Notes: generated by a model from the letters alone, not told the origin. A stretch of DNA of 64,000 nucleotides from GCA-002733465 sp965230525 (GCA_965230525.1 OZ246008.1:2480001-2544000); one strand, 5' to 3'. Counted from the first letter of the stretch, positions 25,637-35,106 are shown. A program made the numbers and translations.

Positions 25637-27460
25637 ATGTCAGAATTTGACTCTAGTCACTTTTTAAAAAATCTCACATCCCGACCTGGGATCTATCAAA
25701 TGCTTAATGAAGGCAATGAGATTATCTACGTTGGAAAAGCTAAAAACTTAAAGAAACGTGTTTCGAGTTATTTTCAAAAGCAAGATCATAGTCCAAAAAC
25801 TAAGGTGATGGTCAAGCAGATCCGCGATATTCAAGTCATTGTTACTGCCAGTGAAAATGAGGCGCTGATTCTGGAAAATCAACTGATCAAAAAACACAAG
25901 CCTCGTTACAATGTTATTTTTAGGGATGACAAAACCTACCCTTATATTCATTTGTCAGACGAGGACTATCCAAGGTTAAGTATTCACCGAGGGCGGCAAT
26001 CGAAAAAGGGCGTTTATTTTGGACCTTTTACCGGCTCAAGTTCAGCGCGTTACAGTATTTCATTAATGCAAAAGCTATTTTTGATTCGTCAATGTGAAAA
26101 CAGTGTTTTTAATTTTCGTTCGCGGCCTTGTTTGCAATATCAAATCAAACGTTGCAGTGGTTCTTGCGTACAAAAAATATCCCAGCAAGATTATCAAAAA
26201 GATGTCGAGCTGGTGAAATTATTTTATCAAGGTAAAAATCAAACTGTGTTAGATGAACTGACTCAACGCATGGAAAAAGCCTCAAAAATTTTAGATTTTG
26301 AAAAAGCGGCGGAACTTCGAGATCAAATTATTAGCCTACGCGGTGTGCTTGAAAAGCAATCGGTTAATAATTTAAATTTAAGCCGAACCAATAGTGTCGA
26401 TGTTATTTCTGCTGACAGTCGAGAAAAAACCGCTGTGGTTTTTGTGCTACAAGTGCGCAACGGTGTAGTGCAAGGGAGCAAGCAATTCTTTCCAAAGCTA
26501 CCTGAGAATACTGCAACCGGAGAGTTGCTTCAGTCATTTATAGGCCAATATTATCCGCAAAACACCGCAGAAATGCCGAATGAAATAGTAACCAATATTG
26601 CAGTGGAGGGTGCCAGCTTTTTAAGTGATGGATTGAGCGATATTGCAGGAAGAAAAGTTAAAATTATTCATCAGGTAAAAACCAATAAAGCGTCGTGGTT
26701 AGCGATGGCCAATCGTAATGTTGAGCAAATACTTATTTCTAAGCTACGGGCTAAATCCCACCTGAATAAACGAATGCAAGTGCTGATGGACGAACTGTCC
26801 TTAGACAAACTGCCGTTTAGAATGGAGTGTTTTGACATTAGCCATTTCCAAGGCGAGGAAACCGTCGCATCTTGCGTTGTGTTTGAACAAGGTCAAGCCA
26901 AAAAATCAGATTATCGCCGCTTTAATATTAAAGGGGTTGCTGCGGGTGACGACTACGCGGCCATTGAACAAGCTGTAAGACGACGCTTTGAACGCTTGGT
27001 TAAAGAAGATGCCAAGTTACCCGACCTATTATTAATTGACGGAGGTAAAGGTCAACTTAACCAGGCGCAAAAAGTGTTAGAAGATCTCGACCTACCCCAA
27101 GTTACACTGATTGGGGTGGCCAAGGGCAGTGATCGGAAAGTCGGTATGGAGCAGATATTTTTTCCCTCGGAAGCAATTGCACGAAGATTGGAAGAGGACT
27201 CACCGGGATTGCATCTGATCCAAGCTATTCGCGATGAAGCTCATCGTTTTGCTATCACAGGGCATCGAGGTAAGCGTGATAAAAAACGTAAGACCTCAAC
27301 GTTAGAAGGGATCCCTGGTGTCGGAGCTAAGCGGCGAAAATCGCTAATTCAGCATTTTGGTGGTTTACAAGGCATTGAGCGTGCAGGAGTCGATGATTTA
27401 AAGCAAGTCGACGGGATCAATCAAGCGCTTGCCGAAACGATTTACGATTATTTGCATTAG
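25637..27460 (+). CDS. uvrC: Excinuclease ABC subunit UvrC
   Basis: 607 residues from ATG 25637 (MSEFDSSHFLKNLTSRPG, aligning with known UvrC starts); the frame is open upstream to a TTG at 25562, which would add an atypical leader. The GIY-YIG nuclease domain (GIYQML..IIYVGKAKNLKKRV) makes the 3' incision, then the UVR motif (about 200-235) binds UvrB. The RNase H-like domain (ECFDISHFQGEETVASCVVF, LLIDGGKGQL) makes the 5' incision, and helix-hairpin-helix motifs end the protein (IPGVGAKRRKSLIQHFGG). No clear ribosome-binding site is visible. Confidence 0.95.
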   Translation: MSEFDSSHFLKNLTSRPGIYQMLNEGNEIIYVGKAKNLKKRVSSYFQKQDHSPKTKVMVKQIRDIQVIVTASENEALILENQLIKKHKPRYNVIFRDDKTYPYIHLSDEDYPRLSIHRGRQSKKGVYFGPFTGSSSARYSISLMQKLFLIRQCENSVFNFRSRPCLQYQIKRCSGSCVQKISQQDYQKDVELVKLFYQGKNQTVLDELTQRMEKASKILDFEKAAELRDQIISLRGVLEKQSVNNLNLSRTNSVDVISADSREKTAVVFVLQVRNGVVQGSKQFFPKLPENTATGELLQSFIGQYYPQNTAEMPNEIVTNIAVEGASFLSDGLSDIAGRKVKIIHQVKTNKASWLAMANRNVEQILISKLRAKSHLNKRMQVLMDELSLDKLPFRMECFDISHFQGEETVASCVVFEQGQAKKSDYRRFNIKGVAAGDDYAAIEQAVRRRFERLVKEDAKLPDLLLIDGGKGQLNQAQKVLEDLDLPQVTLIGVAKGSDRKVGMEQIFFPSEAIARRLEEDSPGLHLIQAIRDEAHRFAITGHRGKRDKKRKTSTLEGIPGVGAKRRKSLIQHFGGLQGIERAGVDDLKQVDGINQALAETIYDYLH

Positions 27461-27709
27461 CTGAGTAGGCTGAAAAAACAGCCAATATCAGGTGTAGAGC
27501 TAAAAAGCCTCTCGACCAAAATATAAGTCAGCTAAAGGTTTAAATTGGTAGAACTAGCAACTCACTGCTTAGGCTTCTCGCCATCATAAATCTGAAATTC
27601 TGATCCGGTTGGCAATTATTACAACTCATCGTATTGTCGCTGTTTTTTCTGGGGATGAGTGTTAGAATGACCGCATCATCGCAACCCGAACATCGGTTAA
27701 AACATACAC

Positions 27710-28291
27710 ATGAACATCGCCAATCTACTCACTTCGTTTAGAATCCTATGTATTCCCCTGTTGGTGTTCTTTTTTTACCTACCGGTCACTTGGGGGCAAA
27801 CTACCGCAGCCATCATCTTTGCCATTGTTGGTTGGACCGATTGGTTCGATGGTTGGGTCGCAAGAACCTTTAATATGCAATCGAGACTGGGTGAATTTTT
27901 GGATCCAGTCGCCGACAAATTAATGGTGGCGGCCTCGTTAGTATTATTGGTTGAGCAGCACGCCACCTTTTGGATTGCGGTACCAGCACTGGTCATTATA
28001 AGTCGCGAGATCACCGTGTCGGCATTGCGCGAATGGATGTCTGAATATGGAGAGCGAAGCGCGGTTAAAGTCGTCAATATTGCGAAGTTTAAGACCCTAA
28101 TGCAGCTTTCAGCCATCTTTTTCTTATTATTGGCAGGCAAGGAAGACTCCGTCACTTCAATTTTAGAGCATTCGTGGCTCTATATTTGGGGATATATTTT
28201 CCTCTATGTCGCTGTTGCGCTCACCCTGTGGTCAATGTACATCTACTTACAAGCGACTTGGCCGTTGCTAAACAGTGAAGAGAACAAATAG
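27710..28291 (+). CDS. pgsA: CDP-diacylglycerol-glycerol-3-phosphate 3-phosphatidyltransferase
   Basis: 193 residues, normal length, with several membrane helices. The CDP-alcohol phosphotransferase motif DG-x2-AR-x8-G-x3-D-x3-D is complete (DGWVARTF ... GEFLDPVAD). It makes phosphatidylglycerol phosphate in the inner membrane. Its position after uvrC and before tRNA-Gly, Cys and Leu is the same as in E. coli. Confidence 0.95.
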   Translation: MNIANLLTSFRILCIPLLVFFFYLPVTWGQTTAAIIFAIVGWTDWFDGWVARTFNMQSRLGEFLDPVADKLMVAASLVLLVEQHATFWIAVPALVIISREITVSALREWMSEYGERSAVKVVNIAKFKTLMQLSAIFFLLLAGKEDSVTSILEHSWLYIWGYIFLYVAVALTLWSMYIYLQATWPLLNSEENK

Positions 28292-28420
28292 GAATAACCA
28301 AAGCCGCAAATAAAGCACTCAATTCGGCTATTAAATAACCAACTAAAGCCTGATATTACCTAGGCTTAAGGGCAAAAAGTCTCACTAAGAAAAAAGATCG
28401 AAATCTTCTTAATTAGACGC

Positions 28421-28448
28421 TTGACAGATAAAATTCTTACTGTAGAAT
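28421..28448 (+). promoter_or_regulatory. Sigma-70 promoter of the tRNA cluster
   Basis: TTGACA (28421-28426), a 16-base spacer and TAGAAT (28443-28448), then a GC-rich GCCCTGC discriminator as in stringently controlled stable-RNA promoters. tRNA-Gly starts 15 bases later. Confidence 0.75.
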
Positions 28449-28462
28449 GCCCTGCACTCGAC

Positions 28463-28538
<76 letters not shown>

Positions 28539-28568
28539 GAATTTTTCTTGGAGTAAAATCTGAGTAAG

Positions 28569-28603
28569 AACCTCGGTTTAAGTAAATTACACCGGGGTTT
28601 TTT
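28569..28603 (+). terminator. Rho-independent terminator between tRNA-Gly and tRNA-Cys
   Basis: AACCTCGGT and ACCGGGGTT form a 9-bp stem with one wobble pair and a 13-base loop, followed by a T-run. It suggests that tRNA-Cys and tRNA-Leu are read through only partly or have another promoter. Confidence 0.75.
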
Positions 28604-28691
28604 AATATTAGACAGTGTGTTTTTAAACAATACAGTCTAATATAAGCAGCATAAGATTGATCAACTAAGGACTAGTTGTTAGCAGCTTAAA

Positions 28692-28765
28692 GGCTGGGTG
28701 GCAGAGTGGTGATGCAGCGGACTGCAACTCCGTCAACGCCGGTTCGATTCCGACCCCAGCCTCCA
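28692..28765 (+). tRNA. tRNA-Cys (anticodon GCA)
   Basis: 74 bases with acceptor stem GGCTGGG/CCCAGCC, anticodon loop ACTGCAACT, T-loop GTTCGATTC and an encoded CCA end. It corresponds to cysT in the E. coli cluster order. Confidence 0.97.
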
Positions 28766-28865
28766 TTTTGGTAATTTTAAGGGAGTTATTCTAACTCTTA
28801 TTGAAGTTACGTAAATGCCTACATGATTGGTAGCAACCATCAAATAAGGCATTAAATCCCCCGAT

Positions 28866-28952
28866 GCCCGGGTGGTGAAATTGGTAGACACACAAGACTT
28901 AAAATCTTGCGACTTAACGGTCGTGCCGGTTCGATTCCGGCCCCGGGCACCA
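28866..28952 (+). tRNA. tRNA-Leu (anticodon TAA)
   Basis: 87 bases with the long variable arm of leucine tRNAs, acceptor stem GCCCGGG/CCCGGGC, anticodon loop ACTTAAAAT and an encoded CCA end. It corresponds to leuZ of the E. coli cluster. Its last 16 bases are also the start of a tandem repeat that runs downstream. Confidence 0.98.
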
Positions 28953-29442
28953 TTATTTACTCCTTAGATCATATTTTCTCGGTATACTGAGTGCATACAT
29001 TTGAACGTGTTTGAATCGATCCGGCTACCGGTTAGATTATGAAATACATCCGTGTATTTCACCCTTCGGGCCATCGGCGAGGGATGCCGATGTTCAAATA
29101 CTCTCCCGGAGTATTTGTCCGGCCCCGGGCACCATTATTTACTCCTTAGATCATATTTTCTCGGTATACTGAGTGCATACATTTGAACGTGTTTGAATCG
29201 ATCCGGCTACCGGTTAGATTATGAAATACGTCCGTGTATTTCACCCTTCGGGCCATCGGCGAGGAGATGCCGATGTTCAAATACTCTCCCGGAGTATTTG
29301 TCCGGCCCCGGGCACCATTATTTACTCCTTAGATCATATTTTCTCGGTATACTGAGTGCATACATTTGAACGTGTTTGAATCGATCCGGCTACCGGTTAG
29401 ATTATGAAATACATCCGTGTATTTCACCCTTCGGGCCATCGG
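28937..29442 (+). repeat. Tandem 182-183 bp repeat containing the tRNA-Leu 3' end
   Basis: Copies start at 28937, 29119 and 29302, each with CCGGCCCCGGGCACCA, the last 16 bases of tRNA-Leu. The second copy has one extra base, and the third stops at about 29442, just before the transposase element. Each full unit can form three hairpins: GAAATACA/TGTATTTC, ATCGGC/GCCGAT and CAAATACTC/GAGTATTTG. The design parallels the E. coli tyrT operon, where about 178-bp repeats carry the tRNA-Tyr 3' end. Confidence 0.92.
29039..29149 (+). CDS. Possible 36-residue basic peptide in repeat copy 1
   Basis: ATG at 29039 opens a frame starting MKYIRVFHPSGHRRGMPMF and ending at TAG 29147-29149. It has two Lys, five Arg and no acidic residue. 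The same start recurs in copies 2 (29221) and 3 (29404), but the ends differ because of a 1-base shift and the element junction. No ribosome-binding site is evident. It could be chance coding through hairpins; it is noted because the E. coli tyrT repeat encodes a small basic protein, Tpr. Confidence 0.3.
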   Translation: MKYIRVFHPSGHRRGMPMFKYSPGVFVRPRAPLFTP

Positions 29443-29451
29443 TGCATAACG

Positions 29452-30501
29452 ATAACGGGTCAGGTCGCTAGATAAATATAAACGGCTATGTTACGTTGCA
29501 TTTATGCCTCGAGTCGAAAGAATAGAATATGAAGATGCTTATTACCATGTGATCAATCGTGGTCGAGAGCGGGGGCGGGTTAAGCTATTTAGAACGGATA
29601 AGGACTTTGAAGCTTTTCTGCAAACACTCGAAGAAGCTGTAGAGCGATTTGGTGTCGTGATTCATGCCTATTGTTTAATGTCCAATCACTACCATTTATT
29701 ACTGCAAACCCCCAACGCTAATCTCAGTCGAGCCATGCGTCATATTAACGGTGTGTATACTCAGCGTTATAATCGACTCAACGGTTCGGATGGACCGCTT
29801 TTTCGGGGCCGATTTAAATCAATCCTGGTTGATAGCGATGCTTACTTGCTGCAACTTTCTCGTTATATTCATAGAAACCCCATAGAAACCCAAAAGCCGA
29901 TGGTGGATGCTTTGGAACAATATCCTTGGTCTAGTTACCCAGCCTATATCAATAAAGCGCGATGCCCAGATTGGTTAACTCAAACTCTCACCTATCAAAT
30001 GCTGGGTTCTAAACAACGGTATGCGGGTTATGCAAGGTATGTTGCTAATGGTAATAGTGAGCAGCTCACCCGTTTTTATGGTCGTGGCAATTTGGCAAGT
30101 GTTATCGGTGATAAAGACTTTGTTAGTTGGTATAGAGAAGAGAAAATACCTGAAGTAAAAGCGAATAAACTGATAGAGCAAACCATACCCTTTGGTCTCA
30201 GTATCGAGCAAATTGTAGCGTATACGGCCAGCTACTATCAGCAGTCGGTAGAGCAAATAAGGGAGCTAAGGAAAGGGCGGGGAAGTCGGTCAAAGGCTAG
30301 AAGGTTTGCTATTTATCTTTGCCAACATTTGGGTGATCATCGGCTAAGGGCAATAAGAGATTATTTCGGTTTAGGGCACATTGGCTCGGTGAGCTTTATT
30401 ACCAGTAATGTCAGGCGTGAAATTAAGTTGGATGTTGACTTAAAAAAAGAAATTGACATGCTTGTTGATTATATAGTTAATAACGCGACCTGACCCGTTA
30501 T
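29452..30501. mobile_element. RAYT (REP-associated transposase) element bounded by inverted repeats
   Basis: ATAACGGGTCAGGTCGC at 29452-29468 is repeated in inverted orientation at 30485-30501 (17 of 17 bases). Between them lies a single transposase gene. The right repeat overlaps the last codons and stop of the gene. The left end abuts the truncated third copy of the tRNA-Leu repeat. Confidence 0.85.
29504..30493 (+). CDS. REP-associated tyrosine transposase (Y1 HUH family) with DnaA-like HTH
   Basis: 329 residues. The HUH motif is NHYHLLLQ (His62, His64) and the likely catalytic Tyr is Tyr121 in SRYIHRNP; VINRGRERG and LFRGRFKS are typical. The C-terminal part (about 265-315) is a DnaA-type helix-turn-helix (AIYLCQHLGDHRLRAI), as in long RAYT proteins. 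Such enzymes cut single-stranded DNA at REP-type hairpins and are thought to spread them. The gene is intact, and its TGA stop lies in the right inverted repeat. Confidence 0.9.
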   Translation: MPRVERIEYEDAYYHVINRGRERGRVKLFRTDKDFEAFLQTLEEAVERFGVVIHAYCLMSNHYHLLLQTPNANLSRAMRHINGVYTQRYNRLNGSDGPLFRGRFKSILVDSDAYLLQLSRYIHRNPIETQKPMVDALEQYPWSSYPAYINKARCPDWLTQTLTYQMLGSKQRYAGYARYVANGNSEQLTRFYGRGNLASVIGDKDFVSWYREEKIPEVKANKLIEQTIPFGLSIEQIVAYTASYYQQSVEQIRELRKGRGSRSKARRFAIYLCQHLGDHRLRAIRDYFGLGHIGSVSFITSNVRREIKLDVDLKKEIDMLVDYIVNNAT

Positions 30502-30607
30502 TTACTGATTATTCTGTCCAAGATGGTTTGTTGCATCCTTTTGTAGGACGAATGGGAATCTAGCTCCTTAATTCTTTTTCTTGTTAATTTAGTTAACACC
30601 AAGCCGT

Positions 30608-30623
30608 CTGAGCGGAGCCGAAG
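30608..30623. repeat. Dispersed motif B (CTGAGCGGAGCCGAAG), copy 2
   Basis: Identical to 21798-21813. It lies in the 170-bp gap between the RAYT element and the end of the hybrid sensor gene. Confidence 0.5.
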
Positions 30624-30664
30624 CCTCGTAAAGTTATGATGACCCCATGAGGAAAACCGCCGGT

Positions 30665-33600
30665 TTACAGCCAAGAACTTTTCGCTCTGTATTCTTTCGG
30701 ACTAACACCATACTTAGCTTTAAAGTACCGACCAAAATAACTGTGAGAGGAAAAACCAACCGAGAAAGCGACTTCTCCAATGTTTTGGCCTTGTTTTAAT
30801 AAAATAGAAGCTTTTTCAAGTCGAAAGTTTCGTAAGTAACTACTCGGAGTTGTATTTAACAAACTTTTAATCTTTCGTGAGAGTTGTCGCTCTGTCATGT
30901 GCAATACCTTGGCGATGGTTCCTACTTTTAAATTTGGTTTCGCAAAGTATTCATCCAGAACTTGATTATATCGCTCCATAAATTGATGCTCTGCGGAAAC
31001 CCAATCTTGGCCAATTTCCCCTGGAGTATTCGTTTTATTCAAAGCTGTGGGGTTAGGGATATGAAGTTGTTGGTTAAATCGCTCTCTTAGTAATTCCCGA
31101 ATACTAAGTAAATTATTCATGCGAATTAATAATTCCTCTGAATCAAAGGGCTTAGTCAAATACTCATCAACATTTTCTTGCCATCCGCGAATACGGCTCT
31201 TGTCATCACCTTTAGCTGTCAGTAAAACTAGCGGTATGTGACTTGTCACGTGATTCGATTTTAGAGTTCTAGCAACTTCATAACCATCCATTTTTGGCAT
31301 CATCACGTCGCTGATAATTAAGTCTGGAACTCGTTCAATAGCTAGTTTGACTCCGGCTTCACCATCACTCGATTCGATAATATTATATTCACTCGCTATC
31401 GCGCTTTTAATAAAGTGGCGCATATCTTTGTTATCTTCAATGATTAGAACCAATGGATTGTTGTGTTGTGAGGTGTAAGAATGGTTTTCATATTGATCTT
31501 TCGGTGGTTGCTCTATATTAATGTTTTCGACCATTTCATTGATATAATTTGATGAAGTTTGACTCATCGCCTCAGGCAGGTCTCGCAGGTTATCGACTAA
31601 TGGCAAACTAACAATAAACTCGCTACCCACCTCTAGCTGGCTACTAACCGTGATGGTTCCTTTATGAGATTCAACGAGTTGTTTTACTAACGCCAGACCT
31701 ATACCTGTACCAGAAGCTGAATCTTCTGTTTTTTGAAGTCGAGTAAATCGTTCAAAGATAGTTGACTGATCCTCTTCGCCAATTCCACAGCCTGTATCTC
31801 TGATACTTAACAACACATAGTGATGGCTATCTTTATCGACCTTAATAATCACTTTACCGCCTGAAGGAGTATACTTAAATGCGTTAGACAGCAAATTAGT
31901 CAATATCTTGGTCAAGGCGTCAGGCACCATGGAAACATAAAGATCGTCCTTTACAGAATAATCAATATTTAATTCAATTTGTTTTTCTTCCACTAACGAT
32001 TGAAAAGAGTGCACTAAGAATTCGACAGTTTCGGAGACACCTTGATTGGTTTTTGCTTGATCTTTTGTTCCTTGTAACTTCGCCAAATCGAGCACTTGAT
32101 CAACCATGTTCAAAAGTCTTTTGGCATTACGTTCAATTAGGGAAACATTGGATTTTATTTTTTGATCATTAGTTTCTTGTTTTATTGATGCTGAGGGACC
32201 TAAAATAAGCGTTAGAGGGGTTCTAAACTCGTGAGAAATATTAGCAAATAGGTTTTCTTTTGCTGAAGCGACTTCAAGAGCACTTATTCTATCTCGCTCA
32301 GCGAGCTTTCGGTGATAATATTGTCTAAATATAACCATTGTAATTGTGCCTATGGATACTAAATATATCAAATAGGCCCACCAAGTTCGCCACCATGGAG
32401 GATTGATAGTCACGTTAATAGAGGCATGTACGTCCTTCCATACCCCATTCGAATCTCCAGCTTTAACTCTCAGTACATAATTACCAGGTGGGATATTAGT
32501 ATAGTTAGCGCGTCGATTATTGACGTCTGTTTCAATCCAACGTTCGTCCCAGCCTTCAAGTTGATAAGCATACAAGACACTATCTGGTTTTTGAATGTCA
32601 ATTACCGAAAATTCGAAGGTGAAAAAACTTTCGCGATGGCTAAGGGTTAACTGCTTTGTAACGTAAATCGATTTTTCTAAGCGAAATTGCGAGAGGGAGT
32701 TTAACTCGCTTTCAGTATCGGACTCCGTAGCAACTCTTTGAGGTTCAATCAAAGCAGATTCGTTGAACAACTTAAAGTCAGTAAATATTATTCGTGGAGT
32801 TTCCGGCATATCAACAATATCTTGGGGTCTAAAATAATTAAATCCATTGTTTCCACCAAAATATAGTTCACCACTAATGCTTTTAGAGCTACTAAGCATA
32901 TTAAAATCGTTTCCCTGCAATCCGTCTTCTTCTCTATAATTTCTAAATGTCATTGTTTTGGGATCAATTTTGGATAGACCGTTGTCAGTGGCAGCCCATA
33001 AGTAGCCAAATTGATCTTGTTCAATGCTGTACACAATATTTCCAGCTAACCCATCTTCTATTTTATAAGAAGTGAATTGATTCTTCTTAGTATTGTATTT
33101 AGTCAAGCCGTTGCCAACCATGCCAATCCACACATTTTCCTGAGTATCTTCGTATAAAGAAATTATCATTCCCTTGCCAAGGCTGTTCGAATCCTCCGGT
33201 TGATTGAAGAAATACTTAGAGGTTTTATTCTCGGGATCAAATAGGATGAGCCCTTTGGCATTGCCTAGCCATAAATTGCCGTTGCTAGCTTCCGCGATGC
33301 TGAATAAACCCCATTCGTTCTTATTATCAGGCTTATAATGAGAACCTGCTCCTAAATGATAGTGAATAACTTTATTCGTTTTTTTATTTAATTGGCTTAA
33401 CCGTTTATCTAGACTAGTAATCCAAATATTACCCTGTAAGTCTTCATCTATATCGGTCACTTTTCTTGGCCCGTTTTTATATCGGACAAAGTGCTTTTTT
33501 AATCGGTCGAAACGGCTAAATTCTCCATCTTGTAAGCCAATCCAAATGCTACCGAAACGATCTTCAAAAATCGCGCTGACTCGATCTTGAGGTAGGCTTA

Positions 33601-34903
33601 AAGGATCATTTGAATCGTGACGAAAATGAGAGTATTGTTTTGTCTCGGGGTTGTATTGATGTAATCCGCCACCCATTGTACCAACCCATAAATTTCCTCG
33701 TTTTTCGCTCAATAGAGCCGTAACTAAATTATTAGTTAAGCCGTCAGCTTTATTACTGCTTGCCTGGATGTGTCCGAATCTGGAGGTGTTAATATTAGAA
33801 TAACAGACGCCATTCGCCACAGTGCCCGCCCAAATTTGATCAGAGCTACTTATATATAAGTTCCTTACGAAATTGCTGCATAAGGAACTCGGAATGCTTT
33901 TGTCTCGTTGAATATGAGAATACTCACCTGAATCAGGGTCAAACCGGATCAACCCCCCTTCATTCCTCAGCGCAATCCAAAGCCAACCATATTTGTCTTC
34001 TGCAACACTTCTTAATCTATATTTTTTAAAGATATCTTCGAGGGAGCTACTTACGGGGTATTTTCTAACTTGTTTCGTTTTGTAATTATAACGACTTAAC
34101 CCCGAATCTGTGGAAATCCATAAACGTCCTTTCTTATCTTGATAAAAACCTTCTGTACCTCCTTTACCCATGCTTGAGGTATCCTTTGGGTCATGTACAA
34201 ACTTAATTGTACTTTCAGTTTCGACTTGAAACTTCTCGACACCTTCCGTAGTACCGATCCATAGATTATAATAATTATCCGTAAATAATGTAGTTATACT
34301 AGCAGCAGGTTTGCCAACATTATCATCCCCTCGTAAATGCCTTGTAAACTGTCCGGTCAAGGTGTTCACATTGATTAATTGATGATCTTCATCGACTAAC
34401 CATAATACACCCGGGACATCTTCTTCGATGATACTGTGTGTATAAATTTGTAATATCTCGCCTTCCAATGATTTAAACTGAAAACGAATGAATTCGTCTC
34501 TGGTGTAATCATATCTATGTAAAATGCTGTTATATGTCTGAATCCATAATGTATTATTCGAGTCTTCAAATATATTCGTAACAAAACTATCAGACAAGGA
34601 ATAAGGATTTCCTGGTTGATTCTTGTATATTTTGAATTCGTAACCGTCATAACGGTTTAATCCATCTTGAGTTCCAATCCACACGAAACCATGACTATCT
34701 TGTAGTATTGGACTGTTACCAGTAACACCGTTAGAGGAAAGACCATCTTTTGTGGTCAAATTAGTAAAGCGAAAAACACTTGAGTGTGCTTCTAGAAAAA
34801 GAGAACTCAAACAAAGCACTAATATCGGTAAGAAGCGATACAACGGAGCATGGGGCTTGTTGTCGTTAGTGGTATTTTTGCATTCACTATGATTGATAAG
34901 CAT
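30665..34903 (-). CDS. Hybrid two-component system protein (one-protein sensor kinase and AraC regulator)
   Basis: 1412 residues. A hydrophobic signal/anchor (about 22-42) precedes 12-14 beta-propeller repeats (two-component regulator propellers, e.g. FVWIGTQDGLNRYDGYEFK), then a Y_Y_Y domain (about 780-850) and a membrane helix (about 855-880). A histidine kinase follows, with His about 890 in FANISHEFRTPLT and the N-box NLLSNAFKYTPSGG. A receiver domain has phospho-Asp about 1199 (ISDVMMPKMDG). An AraC-type HTH ends it. It should sense a periplasmic ligand and directly control transcription. This design is typical of Bacteroidetes. Confidence 0.93.
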   Translation of the reverse strand: MLINHSECKNTTNDNKPHAPLYRFLPILVLCLSSLFLEAHSSVFRFTNLTTKDGLSSNGVTGNSPILQDSHGFVWIGTQDGLNRYDGYEFKIYKNQPGNPYSLSDSFVTNIFEDSNNTLWIQTYNSILHRYDYTRDEFIRFQFKSLEGEILQIYTHSIIEEDVPGVLWLVDEDHQLINVNTLTGQFTRHLRGDDNVGKPAASITTLFTDNYYNLWIGTTEGVEKFQVETESTIKFVHDPKDTSSMGKGGTEGFYQDKKGRLWISTDSGLSRYNYKTKQVRKYPVSSSLEDIFKKYRLRSVAEDKYGWLWIALRNEGGLIRFDPDSGEYSHIQRDKSIPSSLCSNFVRNLYISSSDQIWAGTVANGVCYSNINTSRFGHIQASSNKADGLTNNLVTALLSEKRGNLWVGTMGGGLHQYNPETKQYSHFRHDSNDPLSLPQDRVSAIFEDRFGSIWIGLQDGEFSRFDRLKKHFVRYKNGPRKVTDIDEDLQGNIWITSLDKRLSQLNKKTNKVIHYHLGAGSHYKPDNKNEWGLFSIAEASNGNLWLGNAKGLILFDPENKTSKYFFNQPEDSNSLGKGMIISLYEDTQENVWIGMVGNGLTKYNTKKNQFTSYKIEDGLAGNIVYSIEQDQFGYLWAATDNGLSKIDPKTMTFRNYREEDGLQGNDFNMLSSSKSISGELYFGGNNGFNYFRPQDIVDMPETPRIIFTDFKLFNESALIEPQRVATESDTESELNSLSQFRLEKSIYVTKQLTLSHRESFFTFEFSVIDIQKPDSVLYAYQLEGWDERWIETDVNNRRANYTNIPPGNYVLRVKAGDSNGVWKDVHASINVTINPPWWRTWWAYLIYLVSIGTITMVIFRQYYHRKLAERDRISALEVASAKENLFANISHEFRTPLTLILGPSASIKQETNDQKIKSNVSLIERNAKRLLNMVDQVLDLAKLQGTKDQAKTNQGVSETVEFLVHSFQSLVEEKQIELNIDYSVKDDLYVSMVPDALTKILTNLLSNAFKYTPSGGKVIIKVDKDSHHYVLLSIRDTGCGIGEEDQSTIFERFTRLQKTEDSASGTGIGLALVKQLVESHKGTITVSSQLEVGSEFIVSLPLVDNLRDLPEAMSQTSSNYINEMVENINIEQPPKDQYENHSYTSQHNNPLVLIIEDNKDMRHFIKSAIASEYNIIESSDGEAGVKLAIERVPDLIISDVMMPKMDGYEVARTLKSNHVTSHIPLVLLTAKGDDKSRIRGWQENVDEYLTKPFDSEELLIRMNNLLSIRELLRERFNQQLHIPNPTALNKTNTPGEIGQDWVSAEHQFMERYNQVLDEYFAKPNLKVGTIAKVLHMTERQLSRKIKSLLNTTPSSYLRNFRLEKASILLKQGQNIGEVAFSVGFSSHSYFGRYFKAKYGVSPKEYRAKSSWL

Positions 34904-35106
34904 TAAGCTTTACTTCCGAGATGTTTTAGGACCATGACAATACTATCAGTGAGTTCAGTAAGCAAGTACGCCTTGATATGATAATTATGGAGTTTCATAG
35001 GGTTGTTCAAGTATTCAATTCTAATGATTAACAAAACTTTCTAATGTGTAAAATATGTATGCGAGAATGTATTTTCTTGCTACGCTTAGGGCGCGTTTTT
35101 CGATAA

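Noticed and set aside
28937..29442. Possible integrated element (att duplication of tRNA-Leu)
   Set aside because: The duplicated tRNA end recurs at 182-183 bp steps with the whole unit repeated, and no integrase gene lies nearby. A tandem repeat explains it better.
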